From Erythrobacter sp. (GTDB taxonomy: Bacteria > Pseudomonadota > Alphaproteobacteria > Sphingomonadales > Sphingomonadaceae): a stretch of 64,000 nucleotides of DNA. The position numbers and the translations under genes were made by a program. The notes below the pieces were generated by a model that ran no database searches, was not told the origin of the DNA, and was given only the letters and a program-made list of their open reading frames with translations. The stretch is taken from the NCBI GenBank assembly GCA_009993605.1, contig JAACTB010000012.1, positions 62,001-126,000 of the forward strand, written 5' to 3'. Of the stretch, positions 8,825 to 17,973 are shown piece by piece (the stretch's first letter is position 1; each line of letters starts with the position of its first letter).

Positions 8825-9790
8825 ATGGGTTATCTGAAGAACGGCGAATGGCACGACGAATGGGCGCATAACGACGAGGACAGCGGCGAGTTCGAACGCG
8901 ACGAGAGTGCGTTTCGCAGCTGGATCACGCCCGACGGGTCGCCCGGCCCGACCGGCGAAGGCGGCTTTCCCGCCGAAGCCGGGCGCTATCGCCTCTATAT
9001 CAGCCTCGCCTGCCCCTGGGCGCATCGCGCCAATGCGGTGCGCCATCTGAAAGGGCTCACCGATGCGATCGAATTGAATGTCGTTCATTGGCTAATGAAG
9101 GACGGCGGCTGGTCGTTCCGCGATGGCGAATGCGTGACCGGCGATCCCGCGATCGGCGCCAGCAACCTTCACCAGCTCTACACCCACTCCAAGCCCGATT
9201 ATTCGGGTCACGTCACCGTTCCGGTGCTGTGGGATACGCAGACCGAAACGATCGTGAACAACGAAAGCGCGGACATCATGCGGATGCTCGGCAGCGCGTT
9301 CGACGGGTGCGGAGCGAACGATCTCGACTTTTATCCCGAAAGCCATCGCGACGAGATCGATGCGCTGAACGAGCGGATTTACGACGCGATCAATAACGGG
9401 GTCTACAAGGCAGGCTTCGCCACAACGCAGGAAGCCTACGACAAGGCGGTGAAGCCGCTCTTCGCGATGCTGGACGAGCTGGAAGATCGGCTCGACGGGC
9501 GGGACTGGCTAATCGGCGACCGGTTGACCGAGACGGATATCCGCTTGTGGACCACGCTCATCCGCTTCGATCCGGTCTATCACACCCATTTCAAGTGCAA
9601 TATCCGCCGGATCGCGGACTATCCCAATCTCGCCGCCTTCACCCGCCGGATCTACGATCTTGACGGGATCGCCGAGACGGTCAATTTCCGGCACATCAAG
9701 CACCATTATTACGAAAGCCACGAACGCATCAATCCGCATGGCATCGTGCCTGCGGGGCCGGAACCGATCCTTCCCGGAGAGACCGCGTGA
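8825..9790 (+). CDS. Glutathionyl-hydroquinone reductase (Xi-class glutathione S-transferase)
   Basis: The 321-residue protein starts at ATG 8825 (MGYLKNGEWH); a longer open frame upstream does not match the family. The ISLACPWAHR motif with Cys63 is the Xi-class signature, replacing Ser/Tyr of ordinary GSTs. A C-terminal GST helical domain includes DRLTETDIRLWTTLIRFDPVY, also typical of the YqjG/ECM4 family. These enzymes reduce glutathionyl-hydroquinones. The stop overlaps the GTG start of the pirin gene as GTGA, so both are probably translated from one message and may act together in quinone or aromatic metabolism. Confidence 0.92.
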   Translation: MGYLKNGEWHDEWAHNDEDSGEFERDESAFRSWITPDGSPGPTGEGGFPAEAGRYRLYISLACPWAHRANAVRHLKGLTDAIELNVVHWLMKDGGWSFRDGECVTGDPAIGASNLHQLYTHSKPDYSGHVTVPVLWDTQTETIVNNESADIMRMLGSAFDGCGANDLDFYPESHRDEIDALNERIYDAINNGVYKAGFATTQEAYDKAVKPLFAMLDELEDRLDGRDWLIGDRLTETDIRLWTTLIRFDPVYHTHFKCNIRRIADYPNLAAFTRRIYDLDGIAETVNFRHIKHHYYESHERINPHGIVPAGPEPILPGETA

Positions 9791-10626
9791 GCAGCCGAGA
9801 AGTCCTCTCGCTCCATCGCGCGGTCCGAGACGATATCCAGGATCTGGTCACGCGCAGGCCCCTGCCCGGCCCCGGCCTGCCCCAGGTCGACCCGTTCCTG
9901 TTCCTCAACCACCACGGGCCGCAAACCTATCCGCCGGACAATCACGGCCTGCCCTTCGGCCCCCATCCGCATCGCGGGTTCGAGACGGTGACGTTCATCC
10001 TCTCGGGCAGCCTCGCCCATCACGATAGCGGTTCGGGGGCGAGCGTGGTCGAAGCGGGCGGCGTTCAGTGGATGACGGCGGGCAGCGGCCTCGTCCATGC
10101 CGAGCTTTCGCCCGAGGCGTTCAAGCGCAGCGGCGGTCCGTTGGAAATCCTGCAACTCTGGGTGAACCTCCCCGCGCGCCTGAAGATGAGCGATCCGGCC
10201 TATGTCCCGGTGCCCGCAGCGGATATTCTGACGGAAAGGCTGGGCGATGGCGTCGCGATGGAGGTCGTGTCGGGAATCGATGGCGCGCCGGTCCGCTCGT
10301 TGACGGACGTGATGCTGGCCATAGTCTCGATCGAACCCGACGGGCACGCTTCGCTACCGGCCCCTCGGGGAAGGAACGTGCTTTTCTACACGATCGAAGG
10401 TAGGGCGGATATCGGTGGCAGCACCGTTTCCGAACACACGCTCGCCGTCCTCGGGGATGGCGATCGGGTCGAGGTGGCAAGCGAAGGCGGCGCGCGCATC
10501 CTGTACGGCCATGCCGATCCGATCGGGGAACCGGTCGCGGCGCGCGGCCCCTTCGTCATGAACACCGATACGGAAATCGCCGAGGCCATTCGCGATTATC
10601 AGGCGGGCCGGTTCGGAGGGCTTTAA
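9787..10626 (+). CDS. Pirin family protein (cupin)
   Basis: The 279-residue protein has a GTG start overlapping the preceding stop. The N-terminal cupin carries the pirin metal site: HPHRGFETVTF supplies two His ligands, and AGSGLVHAEL supplies the third His and the Glu. Bacterial pirins include quercetin dioxygenases and redox-responsive cofactors; the substrate here cannot be told from sequence. The overlap with the glutathionyl-hydroquinone reductase gene suggests a shared role with quinones or flavonoids. Confidence 0.9.
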   Translation: MSSREVLSLHRAVRDDIQDLVTRRPLPGPGLPQVDPFLFLNHHGPQTYPPDNHGLPFGPHPHRGFETVTFILSGSLAHHDSGSGASVVEAGGVQWMTAGSGLVHAELSPEAFKRSGGPLEILQLWVNLPARLKMSDPAYVPVPAADILTERLGDGVAMEVVSGIDGAPVRSLTDVMLAIVSIEPDGHASLPAPRGRNVLFYTIEGRADIGGSTVSEHTLAVLGDGDRVEVASEGGARILYGHADPIGEPVAARGPFVMNTDTEIAEAIRDYQAGRFGGL

Positions 10627-10736
10627 GGCTCTGGACGTCCGGGCGATTTACCCGTTCGTAAGCATACCTGCCATAGAGGTTTCCCGAACCGGCCGCTTCC
10701 AGGCCTGAGCCGTCTACCGGGACCATCATCGCGACC

Positions 10737-11930
10737 ATGCCTCAGGCCATCCTGCCGATCCTGACCAATATCCTGGTCGCCGCGATGTTCATCGGGGCGT
10801 TTCTCGTCGCGGCCCATACCTATCCGATGGTCCGGCGCGCGCGCTGGTTTGCTTTGGCCTATGCCTTCGGCGTTATCGAGCCTTTGGCGAGCCTCGCCAT
10901 ATGGCTGGGCGGAAATGTCGCGGTTCTGCAAACCGTCAGTTTCGCCTCCTTCCTCACCGCGCTGGTCACGATGGCGCTGGCGATGTCGCACTATCACGAT
11001 CGCCGACCGATGTGGGCCAGCGCCGCGCTGATCCTGATCGGAGGCTGCATCTGGCGGATCGCGACGATCGAGGCGCCGCGCGATACGGTCTGGTATCAGC
11101 TCTCCTTCCAGAGCTGGTTCACCCTTGCGGCGATCCTGTGCGCGGTGGCGATGAAGCGGCACGCGCCGCCTTCCCGGCTCAATCGCTGTCTGGCCCTCGT
11201 CTATATCGTTACGGCCCTGCATTTCCCGATGAAGGCCGCCTTCGCTCTCAGATTGGGAACGGGGGCGACGGAGCGGGACTATGCGAGCACGATCTACGCC
11301 GCCATCTCGCAGGCGAGCAGCGGCCTGCTCATCATCGCTTCCGGCCTGCTGGTCATTGCGAGCTTCCTGCATTCGGTGGTCAGGGCAACGCAGACCGAGG
11401 CGCTTTGCGATCCGCTCACCGGCCTCCCCAATCGCCGCGCGCTGGACCGCTGGCTGGACGATGCGCAAAGAACAGGGCCAAACCCTGCGCTCAGTATCGC
11501 TGTCATCGACGTCGATCATTTCAAACGCTTCAACGATCGTTTCGGCCACGCCGTGGGCGACGAGGTGCTGCGCAAGGTCGCCGCCTGCCTCGAACGCAAC
11601 CGGCCTTCCGCGGGCCACGCGGCGCGGGTGGGGGGCGAGGAATTCGTCCTGCTCCTGCCGCTGGACCAGCGCGCCGCCTTCCTCGCCTGCGAAAGTATGC
11701 GCCTGGCGATCGCGCAGCTCGATTACGCCGATACCGATCCCATCACAGTGAGCATCGGCATGGCGACGATGACGGTGGGCGAAGCGACGAGCGACCTGTT
11801 CCGCCGCGCCGACTCCGCGCTCTATCGCGCCAAGTCCGCCGGGCGCGACCGCTGCGAGATCGATGCGGCGGATGTCGCGGCCGCGCTGCAAAATACGCCC
11901 CCTGCGCTGAAGCTCGTTCCGCAATACTGA
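10737..11930 (+). CDS. Membrane-bound diguanylate cyclase (GGDEF)
   Basis: The 397-residue protein has about six hydrophobic segments in the first ~220 residues, an MHYT/MASE-like membrane sensor of unknown ligand. A GGDEF domain follows, starting DPLTGLPNRRALDRWL, with DVDHFKRFNDRFGH and an intact active site GGEEF in RVGGEEFVLLLP. It should make cyclic-di-GMP from GTP. No RxxD inhibitory site is obvious just before GGEEF. It stands alone, convergent with the winged-helix regulator gene. Confidence 0.92.
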   Translation: MPQAILPILTNILVAAMFIGAFLVAAHTYPMVRRARWFALAYAFGVIEPLASLAIWLGGNVAVLQTVSFASFLTALVTMALAMSHYHDRRPMWASAALILIGGCIWRIATIEAPRDTVWYQLSFQSWFTLAAILCAVAMKRHAPPSRLNRCLALVYIVTALHFPMKAAFALRLGTGATERDYASTIYAAISQASSGLLIIASGLLVIASFLHSVVRATQTEALCDPLTGLPNRRALDRWLDDAQRTGPNPALSIAVIDVDHFKRFNDRFGHAVGDEVLRKVAACLERNRPSAGHAARVGGEEFVLLLPLDQRAAFLACESMRLAIAQLDYADTDPITVSIGMATMTVGEATSDLFRRADSALYRAKSAGRDRCEIDAADVAAALQNTPPALKLVPQY

Positions 11931-11973
11931 TCGCGGCTTTCAGGTGTGTGGAAGGGGCCGCCCGCGGCAGCCT

Positions 11974-12660
11974 CTATTCGCTGTCGAAGACATAGCCCAG
12001 CGATCGCACCGTGCGCAGCGGCTGGCCTGCGCCTGCCTGCTGGAGCGCGCGGCGCAGGCGGCCGACCCAGACATCGACGGTGCGCTCGTCAATCGGCGGT
12101 TCCTGCTTGCCCAGCCCCGCGATCAAATCCTGCCGACTGAGCACGCGGTCGTGATTTTCGGCGAAGAAGCGCAGCAGGCGGAATTCGTTGGGGCGAAGGG
12201 CCAGCCGCTCGCCGCCCCAGCGCGCCTGGAGCGATCCCAGATCGATCGTCAGCGCGCCCAGCTCGATCACGCGCGCCACCCGATGTTGCTGGCGCGGCGA
12301 GCGCAGAGCGAACACCCGGTCGAGCATGGCGTGGCGATCGACGGGGCCGATCATGTAATCGTCCGCCCCCGCCTTCAGCGCGCGGCGGCGGTCCTCGTCG
12401 TGCGCAGCCTTGTCCTCGCCATCCAGCACCATGGTGATATGCGCATCCGCCATGCGCGGATCACTGCGCAGGCGGCGGCACATTTCGAGGCCCGACATAT
12501 CGTCGAGGACCCAGTCGATGAAGGCCCAGACCTGCCCTTCCGCGATGCGGCGCGGCCCTTCGCCGGTCAGGCGATCGAACACGACATGGGTGTCGTCATG
12601 ATCGAAGGGCGCGAACGCCTCCGCCTCTTCCCCGGTCAGAAAGATCGAAACGATTTCCAT
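11974..12660 (-). CDS. Winged-helix response regulator with degenerate receiver domain
   Basis: The 228-residue protein starts at ATG 12660 (MEIVSIFLTG). Residues 1-118 have the receiver layout, with a possible phospho-acceptor Asp49 in AFIDWVLDDMSGLE. The acidic pair after strand 1 is missing (FLTGEE), the conserved Thr is replaced (TMVLDGED), and the conserved Lys is Gly105 in ADDYMIGP. Residues ~130-225 form an OmpR/PhoB winged helix (RPNEFRLLRFFAEN, DERTVDVWVGRLRRAL, RTVRSLGYVF). No histidine kinase gene is adjacent. Phosphorylation-independent control is likely. Its targets are unknown. Confidence 0.88.
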   Translation of the reverse strand: MEIVSIFLTGEEAEAFAPFDHDDTHVVFDRLTGEGPRRIAEGQVWAFIDWVLDDMSGLEMCRRLRSDPRMADAHITMVLDGEDKAAHDEDRRRALKAGADDYMIGPVDRHAMLDRVFALRSPRQQHRVARVIELGALTIDLGSLQARWGGERLALRPNEFRLLRFFAENHDRVLSRQDLIAGLGKQEPPIDERTVDVWVGRLRRALQQAGAGQPLRTVRSLGYVFDSE

Positions 12661-12796
12661 GGCACCCCGACGCAACGCTCCCTTTGCCGGAGCCTTGTGT
12701 CGCGCTTGCGTGACCGATGCGTGACGGGGATGCCGCGAATGTGACAGGCCTGTCGCAGAATGCGCGATTTGCGCCGATTTTTTGCCGAGGTCGGGT

Positions 12797-13822
12797 TTAT
12801 TCCTGGCGCAGAGTGAGAGCGAGATCGCCCGCCACCGTGCTTTCGACCCCCACTGGGTTTTTGGGCAGGTAGGGCGCTTCGAGCCGCGCGATCTCTTCCT
12901 CGCTCAGATCGAGCTCGGTCGCCGCCACTGCCGCCGCGATATGGCCGGACTTGGTTGCGCCGATGATGGGGGCGACCATGGCAGGTTTCGAAAACTGCCA
13001 GGCGAGCGCCACGCTGGCCCGCTCCACCCCGCGCTCTTCGGCGATGGCGCCGACCGCCTCGATCACCGCACGATCCGCCTCGACATGCTGGCGGTAGAGC
13101 GTCTTTCCGAACCCGTCGGTCTCGCTGCGGACCGTGCTTTCGTCCCAAGCGCGCGCCAGGCGCCCGCGCGCGAGCGGGCTCCATGGGATCAGGCCCACGC
13201 CCTGATCCTCGCACAGGGGAATCATCTCGCGCTCCTCCTCGCGATAGAGCAGGTTCACGTGGTTCTGCATCGAGACGAAGGGCGTCCAGTTGTTCGCGCG
13301 CGCCACTTCCTGCGCCTTGGCGAATTGCCAGGCATACATGCTGGACGCGCCGAGATAGCGCGCCTTGCCCATCTTCACGATGTCGTGAAGCGTCTCCATC
13401 GTCTCCTCGATCGGGGTCGAGGCATCCCAGCGATGGATCTGGAACAGGTCGACATACTCCATGTCGAGGCGCTTCAGACTGTCGTCCACCGCCTGGAACA
13501 GCGCCTTGCGCGACAGGCCGCCCGCGTTGGGCGCCTTCTTCCACGGCAGGAACGCCTTGGTCGCCACCACGATCTCGTCGCGATGGGCGAATTCGGGCAC
13601 CAATTTGCCGATCACCTCTTCCGATGCGCCCAGCGAATACATGTTGGCGGTGTCGAAGAAATTGATCCCGGCTTCGATGGCCTCGCGGATGAAAGGGCGC
13701 GACTGGTCCTGATCCAGCACCCAGTCCCCATGCCAGCCGCGGCTGGTGTCGCCATAGCTCATGCAACCGAGGCACAGGCGCGACACCTTGAGGCCCGAAC
13801 GGCCGAGATTGACGTAATCCAT
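12797..13822 (-). CDS. Aldo/keto reductase
   Basis: The 341-residue NADPH-dependent oxidoreductase opens with MDYVNLGRSGLKVSRLCLGC, typical of the family. The tetrad is visible as Asp and Tyr in FFDTANMYS, Lys in VVATKAF and His in FQIHRWD. NADP-binding contacts are expected around PIIGATKSGH. Substrate cannot be assigned. It lies 11 bases downstream of the nitronate-monooxygenase-like gene on the same strand and is probably co-transcribed with it. Confidence 0.92.
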   Translation of the reverse strand: MDYVNLGRSGLKVSRLCLGCMSYGDTSRGWHGDWVLDQDQSRPFIREAIEAGINFFDTANMYSLGASEEVIGKLVPEFAHRDEIVVATKAFLPWKKAPNAGGLSRKALFQAVDDSLKRLDMEYVDLFQIHRWDASTPIEETMETLHDIVKMGKARYLGASSMYAWQFAKAQEVARANNWTPFVSMQNHVNLLYREEEREMIPLCEDQGVGLIPWSPLARGRLARAWDESTVRSETDGFGKTLYRQHVEADRAVIEAVGAIAEERGVERASVALAWQFSKPAMVAPIIGATKSGHIAAAVAATELDLSEEEIARLEAPYLPKNPVGVESTVAGDLALTLRQE

Positions 13823-13833
13823 GATCGAAATCC

Positions 13834-14811
13834 TTATGCGTCGAGGAAACCGGCGAGCCGCTGGCGGATGATCGCCTCGGCCTCGCTCATGATCCGGTCG
13901 ATCAGTTCCTGACAGGTCGGAATGTCGCTGATGAGGCCGGCCACCATGCCGCAGGACCAGGCGCCAGCATCCATGTCCCCTTCCGACATGATCCGCGGAT
14001 AGACACCCGCTACCTGTTCGTAGATATCCTCGAACGTGAGATCCGCGCCCTTTTCCTTCTCGATCTCGAGCAGTTTTTCGACCGCGTCATTGGTCATTAC
14101 CCGCTCGGTATTGCGCAGGGGCCGCATGACCAGCCGCGTATCGAGCTCGCTCGCGGCGAGGATCGCCTGCTTCACATTGTCGTGCACCGGCGCTTCCTTC
14201 GTCGCGATGAAGCGGGTCCCCATGTTCATCCCTTCGGCACCCATCGCCAGCGCCGCGACGAGGCTGCGCGCATCGGCCATGCCGCCGCTGGCGACGAAGG
14301 GAATCTCCAGTTCGTCCGCCGCGCGGGGCAGCAGGATCATGTTGGGAATATCGTCTTCGCCCGGATGGCCGCCGCATTCGAACCCGTCGACCGAGACCGC
14401 ATCGCACCCGATCGACTGGGCTTTCAGCGAATGGCGCACGCTGGTGCATTTGTGGATCACCTTGATCCCGGCATCCTTCAAATGCGGCAGGACCTGTTCA
14501 GGATTGCGCCCGGCGGTCTCGACCACCTTCACGCCGCCCTCGATGATCGCCTTCACGAGGCCTGGATAGTCGGGAGGGTTCAGCGAGGGCAGGAAGGTGA
14601 GGTTCACGCCGAAGGGCTTGTCGGTCATGTCCTTGCAGCGCGCGATTTCGTCGGCGAGCTTTTCGGGCGTGCCCTGCGTCAGCCCGGTGATGATGCCCAG
14701 CCCGCCCGCATTGGAGACCGCCGCCGCCATCTCGGCAAAGCCGACATAGTGCATCCCGCCCTGGATGATGGGATGCTGGATGCCGAACATTTCGGTGATC
14801 GCGGTCTTCAT
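13834..14811 (-). CDS. Nitronate monooxygenase / enoyl reductase-like FMN protein
   Basis: The 325-residue TIM-barrel flavoprotein starts at ATG 14811, preceded by AAGGAGAGG. Family signatures are PIIQGGMHYVG at the N-terminus, AVSNAGGLGIITG, FGVNLTFLPS, DGFECGGHPGE and ASGGMADARSLVAAL with MGTRF for phosphate binding. Members oxidise nitronates or act as FabK-like reductases; sequence alone does not separate these. Location beside thiolase and crotonase genes hints at lipid or alkyl catabolism. It is divergent from the thiolase-like gene, 74 bases away. Confidence 0.88.
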   Translation of the reverse strand: MKTAITEMFGIQHPIIQGGMHYVGFAEMAAAVSNAGGLGIITGLTQGTPEKLADEIARCKDMTDKPFGVNLTFLPSLNPPDYPGLVKAIIEGGVKVVETAGRNPEQVLPHLKDAGIKVIHKCTSVRHSLKAQSIGCDAVSVDGFECGGHPGEDDIPNMILLPRAADELEIPFVASGGMADARSLVAALAMGAEGMNMGTRFIATKEAPVHDNVKQAILAASELDTRLVMRPLRNTERVMTNDAVEKLLEIEKEKGADLTFEDIYEQVAGVYPRIMSEGDMDAGAWSCGMVAGLISDIPTCQELIDRIMSEAEAIIRQRLAGFLDA

Positions 14812-14885
14812 GAGCGGGCCTCTCCTTTGTGTTTCGTTTTGCAACCGGTATCGGGGGTAGCGAAACCGCGCAAGGGAGAGATCGG

Positions 14886-16388
14886 ATGCACTTGGACGTC
14901 GAACGGATACCGGTGATCGTGGGCGTGGGGCAGGTGAACGACCGGCCTGACCAGCCCGGTGACGGGCTCGATCCGGTCGGGCTGATGGCCGAAGCGTTGC
15001 GACGGGCGGAGCGGGACGGTGCAGCCGGTTTGCTAACCGATTGCGACAGTCTTGCAGTGGTGACGCAGATCGGCTGGCCCCAGCTCAATCCGGTGGAGGA
15101 TGCACTCTGCGCCGCGCTCGGCATCGATCCCGCCCACCGCACGCACACGCCCGGCCCGAACGGCGACGGTCCGACCCGCCTTCTGAACGACGCCGCCAAC
15201 CGGATCGGCGCGGGCGAGGCGGTAATCTGCGCGATCGTCGGCGGCGAGGCGCTGCGCACGGCGGGCCAGCTCGCCGCGCTGAAACCGCGCGAGGACGGCG
15301 AGAAGCCCAACGCGCTGCGCGATGCGCCGCACCGCAGGAAGGCTGGCTACGCGCAGAGCTACGGCCTTACTCTGCCGGTCGATGTCTATCCGCTCTACGA
15401 AAACGCGGCGCGCTCCGCATGGGGCCAGTCGCTGGCCGAGGGGCAGGCGGAAAGCGGGGCCTTGTGGGCCGGGATGAGCGCAGTCGCGGCGGATAACGAG
15501 CACGCCTGGCTGGGTAATCCGGTTTCGGCGGAGGAGGTCGTCACGCCTTCGTCCCGCAACCGTCCGATTGCCTTTCCCTACACCAAGTTCCAGGTCGCCA
15601 ATGCCAGTGTCAATCAGGGCGCGGGGTTCCTCGTCACGAGTCTCGCCGAAGCGCGGCGGCGCGGCATCGCCGAAGAACGCCTGATCCATATCGGATACGG
15701 GGCGGCGGCGCGGGAGGATGCGGATTTCCTGAAGCGCGACAGCTACGCCGCCTCGCCCAGCCTCGCGATCTCGATCGAGCGGGCGCTCGATCTCAATGCC
15801 GTGACCGCCGCAGATCTCGATCATGTCGAGCTCTACAGCTGCTTCCCCTGCGTGCCGAAGATGGCGCGCCGCGTGCTCGGTTGGCCAATCGAGCGGCCTA
15901 TCACCGTCTTCGGCGGCCTGACCTTCGGCGGCGGCCCGATCGGCAATTATATGAGCCACGCGGTCGCCAGCATGGTGGAGCGGTTGCGGGAAGACGGCGG
16001 CAGAGGCCTGCTGTTCGCCAATGGCGGCTATGCGACTTACAATCACACGATCGTTCTATCGAGCGAACCGACCGGCGCACGCTTTCCGCAGGACTACGAC
16101 TACCAGGCCGAAGCGGACGCGCGGCGCGGCCCGGTCCTCGCGTTGGACGAGGCCTATGACGGGCCGGTCACGCTCGAAACCTACTCGGTCCATTACGATC
16201 GCGGCGGAGAGGTTCGGATGGGCACCGTGGTCGCGCGCACGGCTTCGGGAGAGCGGGTACTGGCCTGCGTTCCGGCAGACGACCGTGAGACGCTTGCAAG
16301 CCTGACCGATGGCGCCCGCGATCCGATCGGGCTCGATGGCGTGATCGAAGCGGGCGCCGACGAGTTGCGACGCTTCCGCTTCTGCTGA
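14886..16388 (+). CDS. Thiolase-like acetyl-CoA acetyltransferase family protein
   Basis: The 500-residue protein starts at ATG 14886, with AAGGGAGAG five bases upstream. It matches the large actinobacterial/alphaproteobacterial acetyl-CoA acetyltransferase-like group: RIPVIVGVGQVNDRP at the N-terminus, VELYSCFPCVPKM, and GGLTFGGGPIGNYMSHA before a C-terminal extension of ~110 residues that may be an OB-fold. The usual N-terminal nucleophilic Cys of degradative thiolases is not obvious, so the reaction is uncertain. It converges on the crotonase gene, with six bases between the stops. Confidence 0.82.
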   Translation: MHLDVERIPVIVGVGQVNDRPDQPGDGLDPVGLMAEALRRAERDGAAGLLTDCDSLAVVTQIGWPQLNPVEDALCAALGIDPAHRTHTPGPNGDGPTRLLNDAANRIGAGEAVICAIVGGEALRTAGQLAALKPREDGEKPNALRDAPHRRKAGYAQSYGLTLPVDVYPLYENAARSAWGQSLAEGQAESGALWAGMSAVAADNEHAWLGNPVSAEEVVTPSSRNRPIAFPYTKFQVANASVNQGAGFLVTSLAEARRRGIAEERLIHIGYGAAAREDADFLKRDSYAASPSLAISIERALDLNAVTAADLDHVELYSCFPCVPKMARRVLGWPIERPITVFGGLTFGGGPIGNYMSHAVASMVERLREDGGRGLLFANGGYATYNHTIVLSSEPTGARFPQDYDYQAEADARRGPVLALDEAYDGPVTLETYSVHYDRGGEVRMGTVVARTASGERVLACVPADDRETLASLTDGARDPIGLDGVIEAGADELRRFRFC

Positions 16389-16394
16389 CCGGCC

Positions 16395-17192
16395 TCAATC
16401 CTCGAATTGGGGCGCGCGCTTCTGCATCTCGGCCATCACCGCCTCGATCTGGTTGGGCTTGCGGATGACTTGATCCTGCTCCTCACTCTCGGCCATCAGG
16501 ATCGCGTCGGTATCGCGGTCGTGCATCGCATCGAACAACCGCTTGGAGCCGCGCACCGCCGCCGGGTTCTTGCCCGCGATCGTCTGGGCCAACGCCGTCG
16601 CGCGGGCGAGCGGGTCCTCCTCGACGAAGGTCGCCAGCCCCAACTCCTGCGCCTCGCGCCCGGTAAATTCGCGATTGGTATAGACCAGTTCGCGCAAGAC
16701 ATCGTCGCGTACCAGCCCGCGCCACAGCGCGTATCCGCCCATGTCGGGGACCAGCCCCCATTTCATCTCCATGATCGCCATGCGCGTTTCGGGATGGACC
16801 ACGCGGATGTCCGCGCCGCTCGCGATCTGCAGTCCGCCGCCGAAGCACACCCCGTGTACCGCCGCGATCACTGGGACGGGGCATTTGCGCCAGGTCATCG
16901 CCGCTTCCTGCGCGCGGTTGCTGTTGCCGTGGGTACGCTCGGCCAGCTTCGCCTGCGGGCTGGAGCCACCGGCGGCCATGCTGGAGAGGTCGAGCCCCGC
17001 GCAGAAGGCCCTGCCCTCGCCCGACAGGACCACCACGCGCAGGCCTTTCAGCGTCCGCAGATACTCGCCCGCTTCGATGATCCGGTCGAACTGTTCGGGG
17101 TCGAGCGCGTTCATCTTGTCGCCGCGCGTGAAGCGCACCTGCGCCACGCCATCCTCGCCGAGATCGATCCGAATCCGATCGTTTTCCTGCAC
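16395..17192 (-). CDS. Enoyl-CoA hydratase/isomerase (crotonase) family protein
   Basis: The 265-residue protein uses a GTG start at 17192-17190 with AAGGAG eight bases upstream. The oxyanion-hole motifs are AFCAGLDLSSM and AVHGVCFGGGLQIASGADIRV. The later region GLVPDMGGYALWRGLV lacks the usual paired Glu of true hydratases, so isomerase or another crotonase reaction is possible. It probably takes part in acyl-CoA breakdown together with the convergent thiolase-like gene. Confidence 0.88.
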   Translation of the reverse strand: MQENDRIRIDLGEDGVAQVRFTRGDKMNALDPEQFDRIIEAGEYLRTLKGLRVVVLSGEGRAFCAGLDLSSMAAGGSSPQAKLAERTHGNSNRAQEAAMTWRKCPVPVIAAVHGVCFGGGLQIASGADIRVVHPETRMAIMEMKWGLVPDMGGYALWRGLVRDDVLRELVYTNREFTGREAQELGLATFVEEDPLARATALAQTIAGKNPAAVRGSKRLFDAMHDRDTDAILMAESEEQDQVIRKPNQIEAVMAEMQKRAPQFED

Positions 17193-17255
17193 GCCTCTGC
17201 TCCTTTGCCGGGTCTTCCCCGCAATGGTGGGACAAGCGCGCGGCGCTGTCCAGCG

Positions 17256-17864
17256 TCAGCCTTTGAGCCGGTAACCGCCCGCGGGATCGGTTTCGATCAG
17301 ACCCTTGACCCCGGCGGCGTTGAGCTTGGTGCGCAGGCGCGAGACATGAACTTCGAGCGAGTTGGTCCCCGGATCGTGTTTCAGCCGCCAGACCGCCATC
17401 AGGAGATCGGCGCGCGACACAACCTGGCCTTTCGTTTCGGCGAGATGCCACAGCAGCGCGAATTCGCGGGGATGCAGGCCGAGCCAGCGGTCCTCCACCC
17501 GGCCGTCGCGGTGGAAGAGATCGAGCGTCACAGGTCCGGCCCGCGTTTCGCGCGACAGGCGCGAGGCGTTGTCCGCCATGCGCTCCACCCGCGCGGCCAG
17601 TTCGGCGAGATCGATGTCGGCTGCCAGGGCTTCGCCGAAACCGCCTGTGAGCAGTTCTGCGCGCCGAGCCGGACTGTCCACGCCCAGCACCGCAACCCGA
17701 CGGGTCGGCGTATTTGACACGTCAGGCGCAGTGCCTTCCCGCGCGTCGAGGAGGAGCGGCGCGGTGCTGTCCTCGCCAGCCAGCATCGTCCAGCCGGCCC
17801 GGCGCAGATCCCACGGCTCGGGCGGCTCTTCGGCGAGCGAAATCCAATTGAAACGGCGCGCCAT
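17256..17864 (-). CDS. Orphan winged-helix transcriptional regulator with vestigial receiver
   Basis: The 202-residue protein ends in an OmpR/PhoB-type winged helix over residues ~110-202 (HPREFALLWHLAETKG, DPGTNSLEVHVSRLRTKL, DPAGGYRLKG). The first ~105 residues are about as long as a receiver but have no acidic pocket. A stretch DSPARRAELLTGGFGEAL resembles the C-terminal part of a receiver, so it may be a decayed one. No kinase is adjacent. The likely DNA-binding role is clear; the signal is not. Confidence 0.82.
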   Translation of the reverse strand: MARRFNWISLAEEPPEPWDLRRAGWTMLAGEDSTAPLLLDAREGTAPDVSNTPTRRVAVLGVDSPARRAELLTGGFGEALAADIDLAELAARVERMADNASRLSRETRAGPVTLDLFHRDGRVEDRWLGLHPREFALLWHLAETKGQVVSRADLLMAVWRLKHDPGTNSLEVHVSRLRTKLNAAGVKGLIETDPAGGYRLKG

Positions 17865-17973
17865 CGACCCTTCCCGGCTCCGCGGATGTGCGGGCCGGAA
17901 GGGGGCCTAGCGGGCCGATCGCAGGGCTGCGGGCGCGGAAACCTCCGCTTTGGAGTGTTAGCGCCGACCCTTT

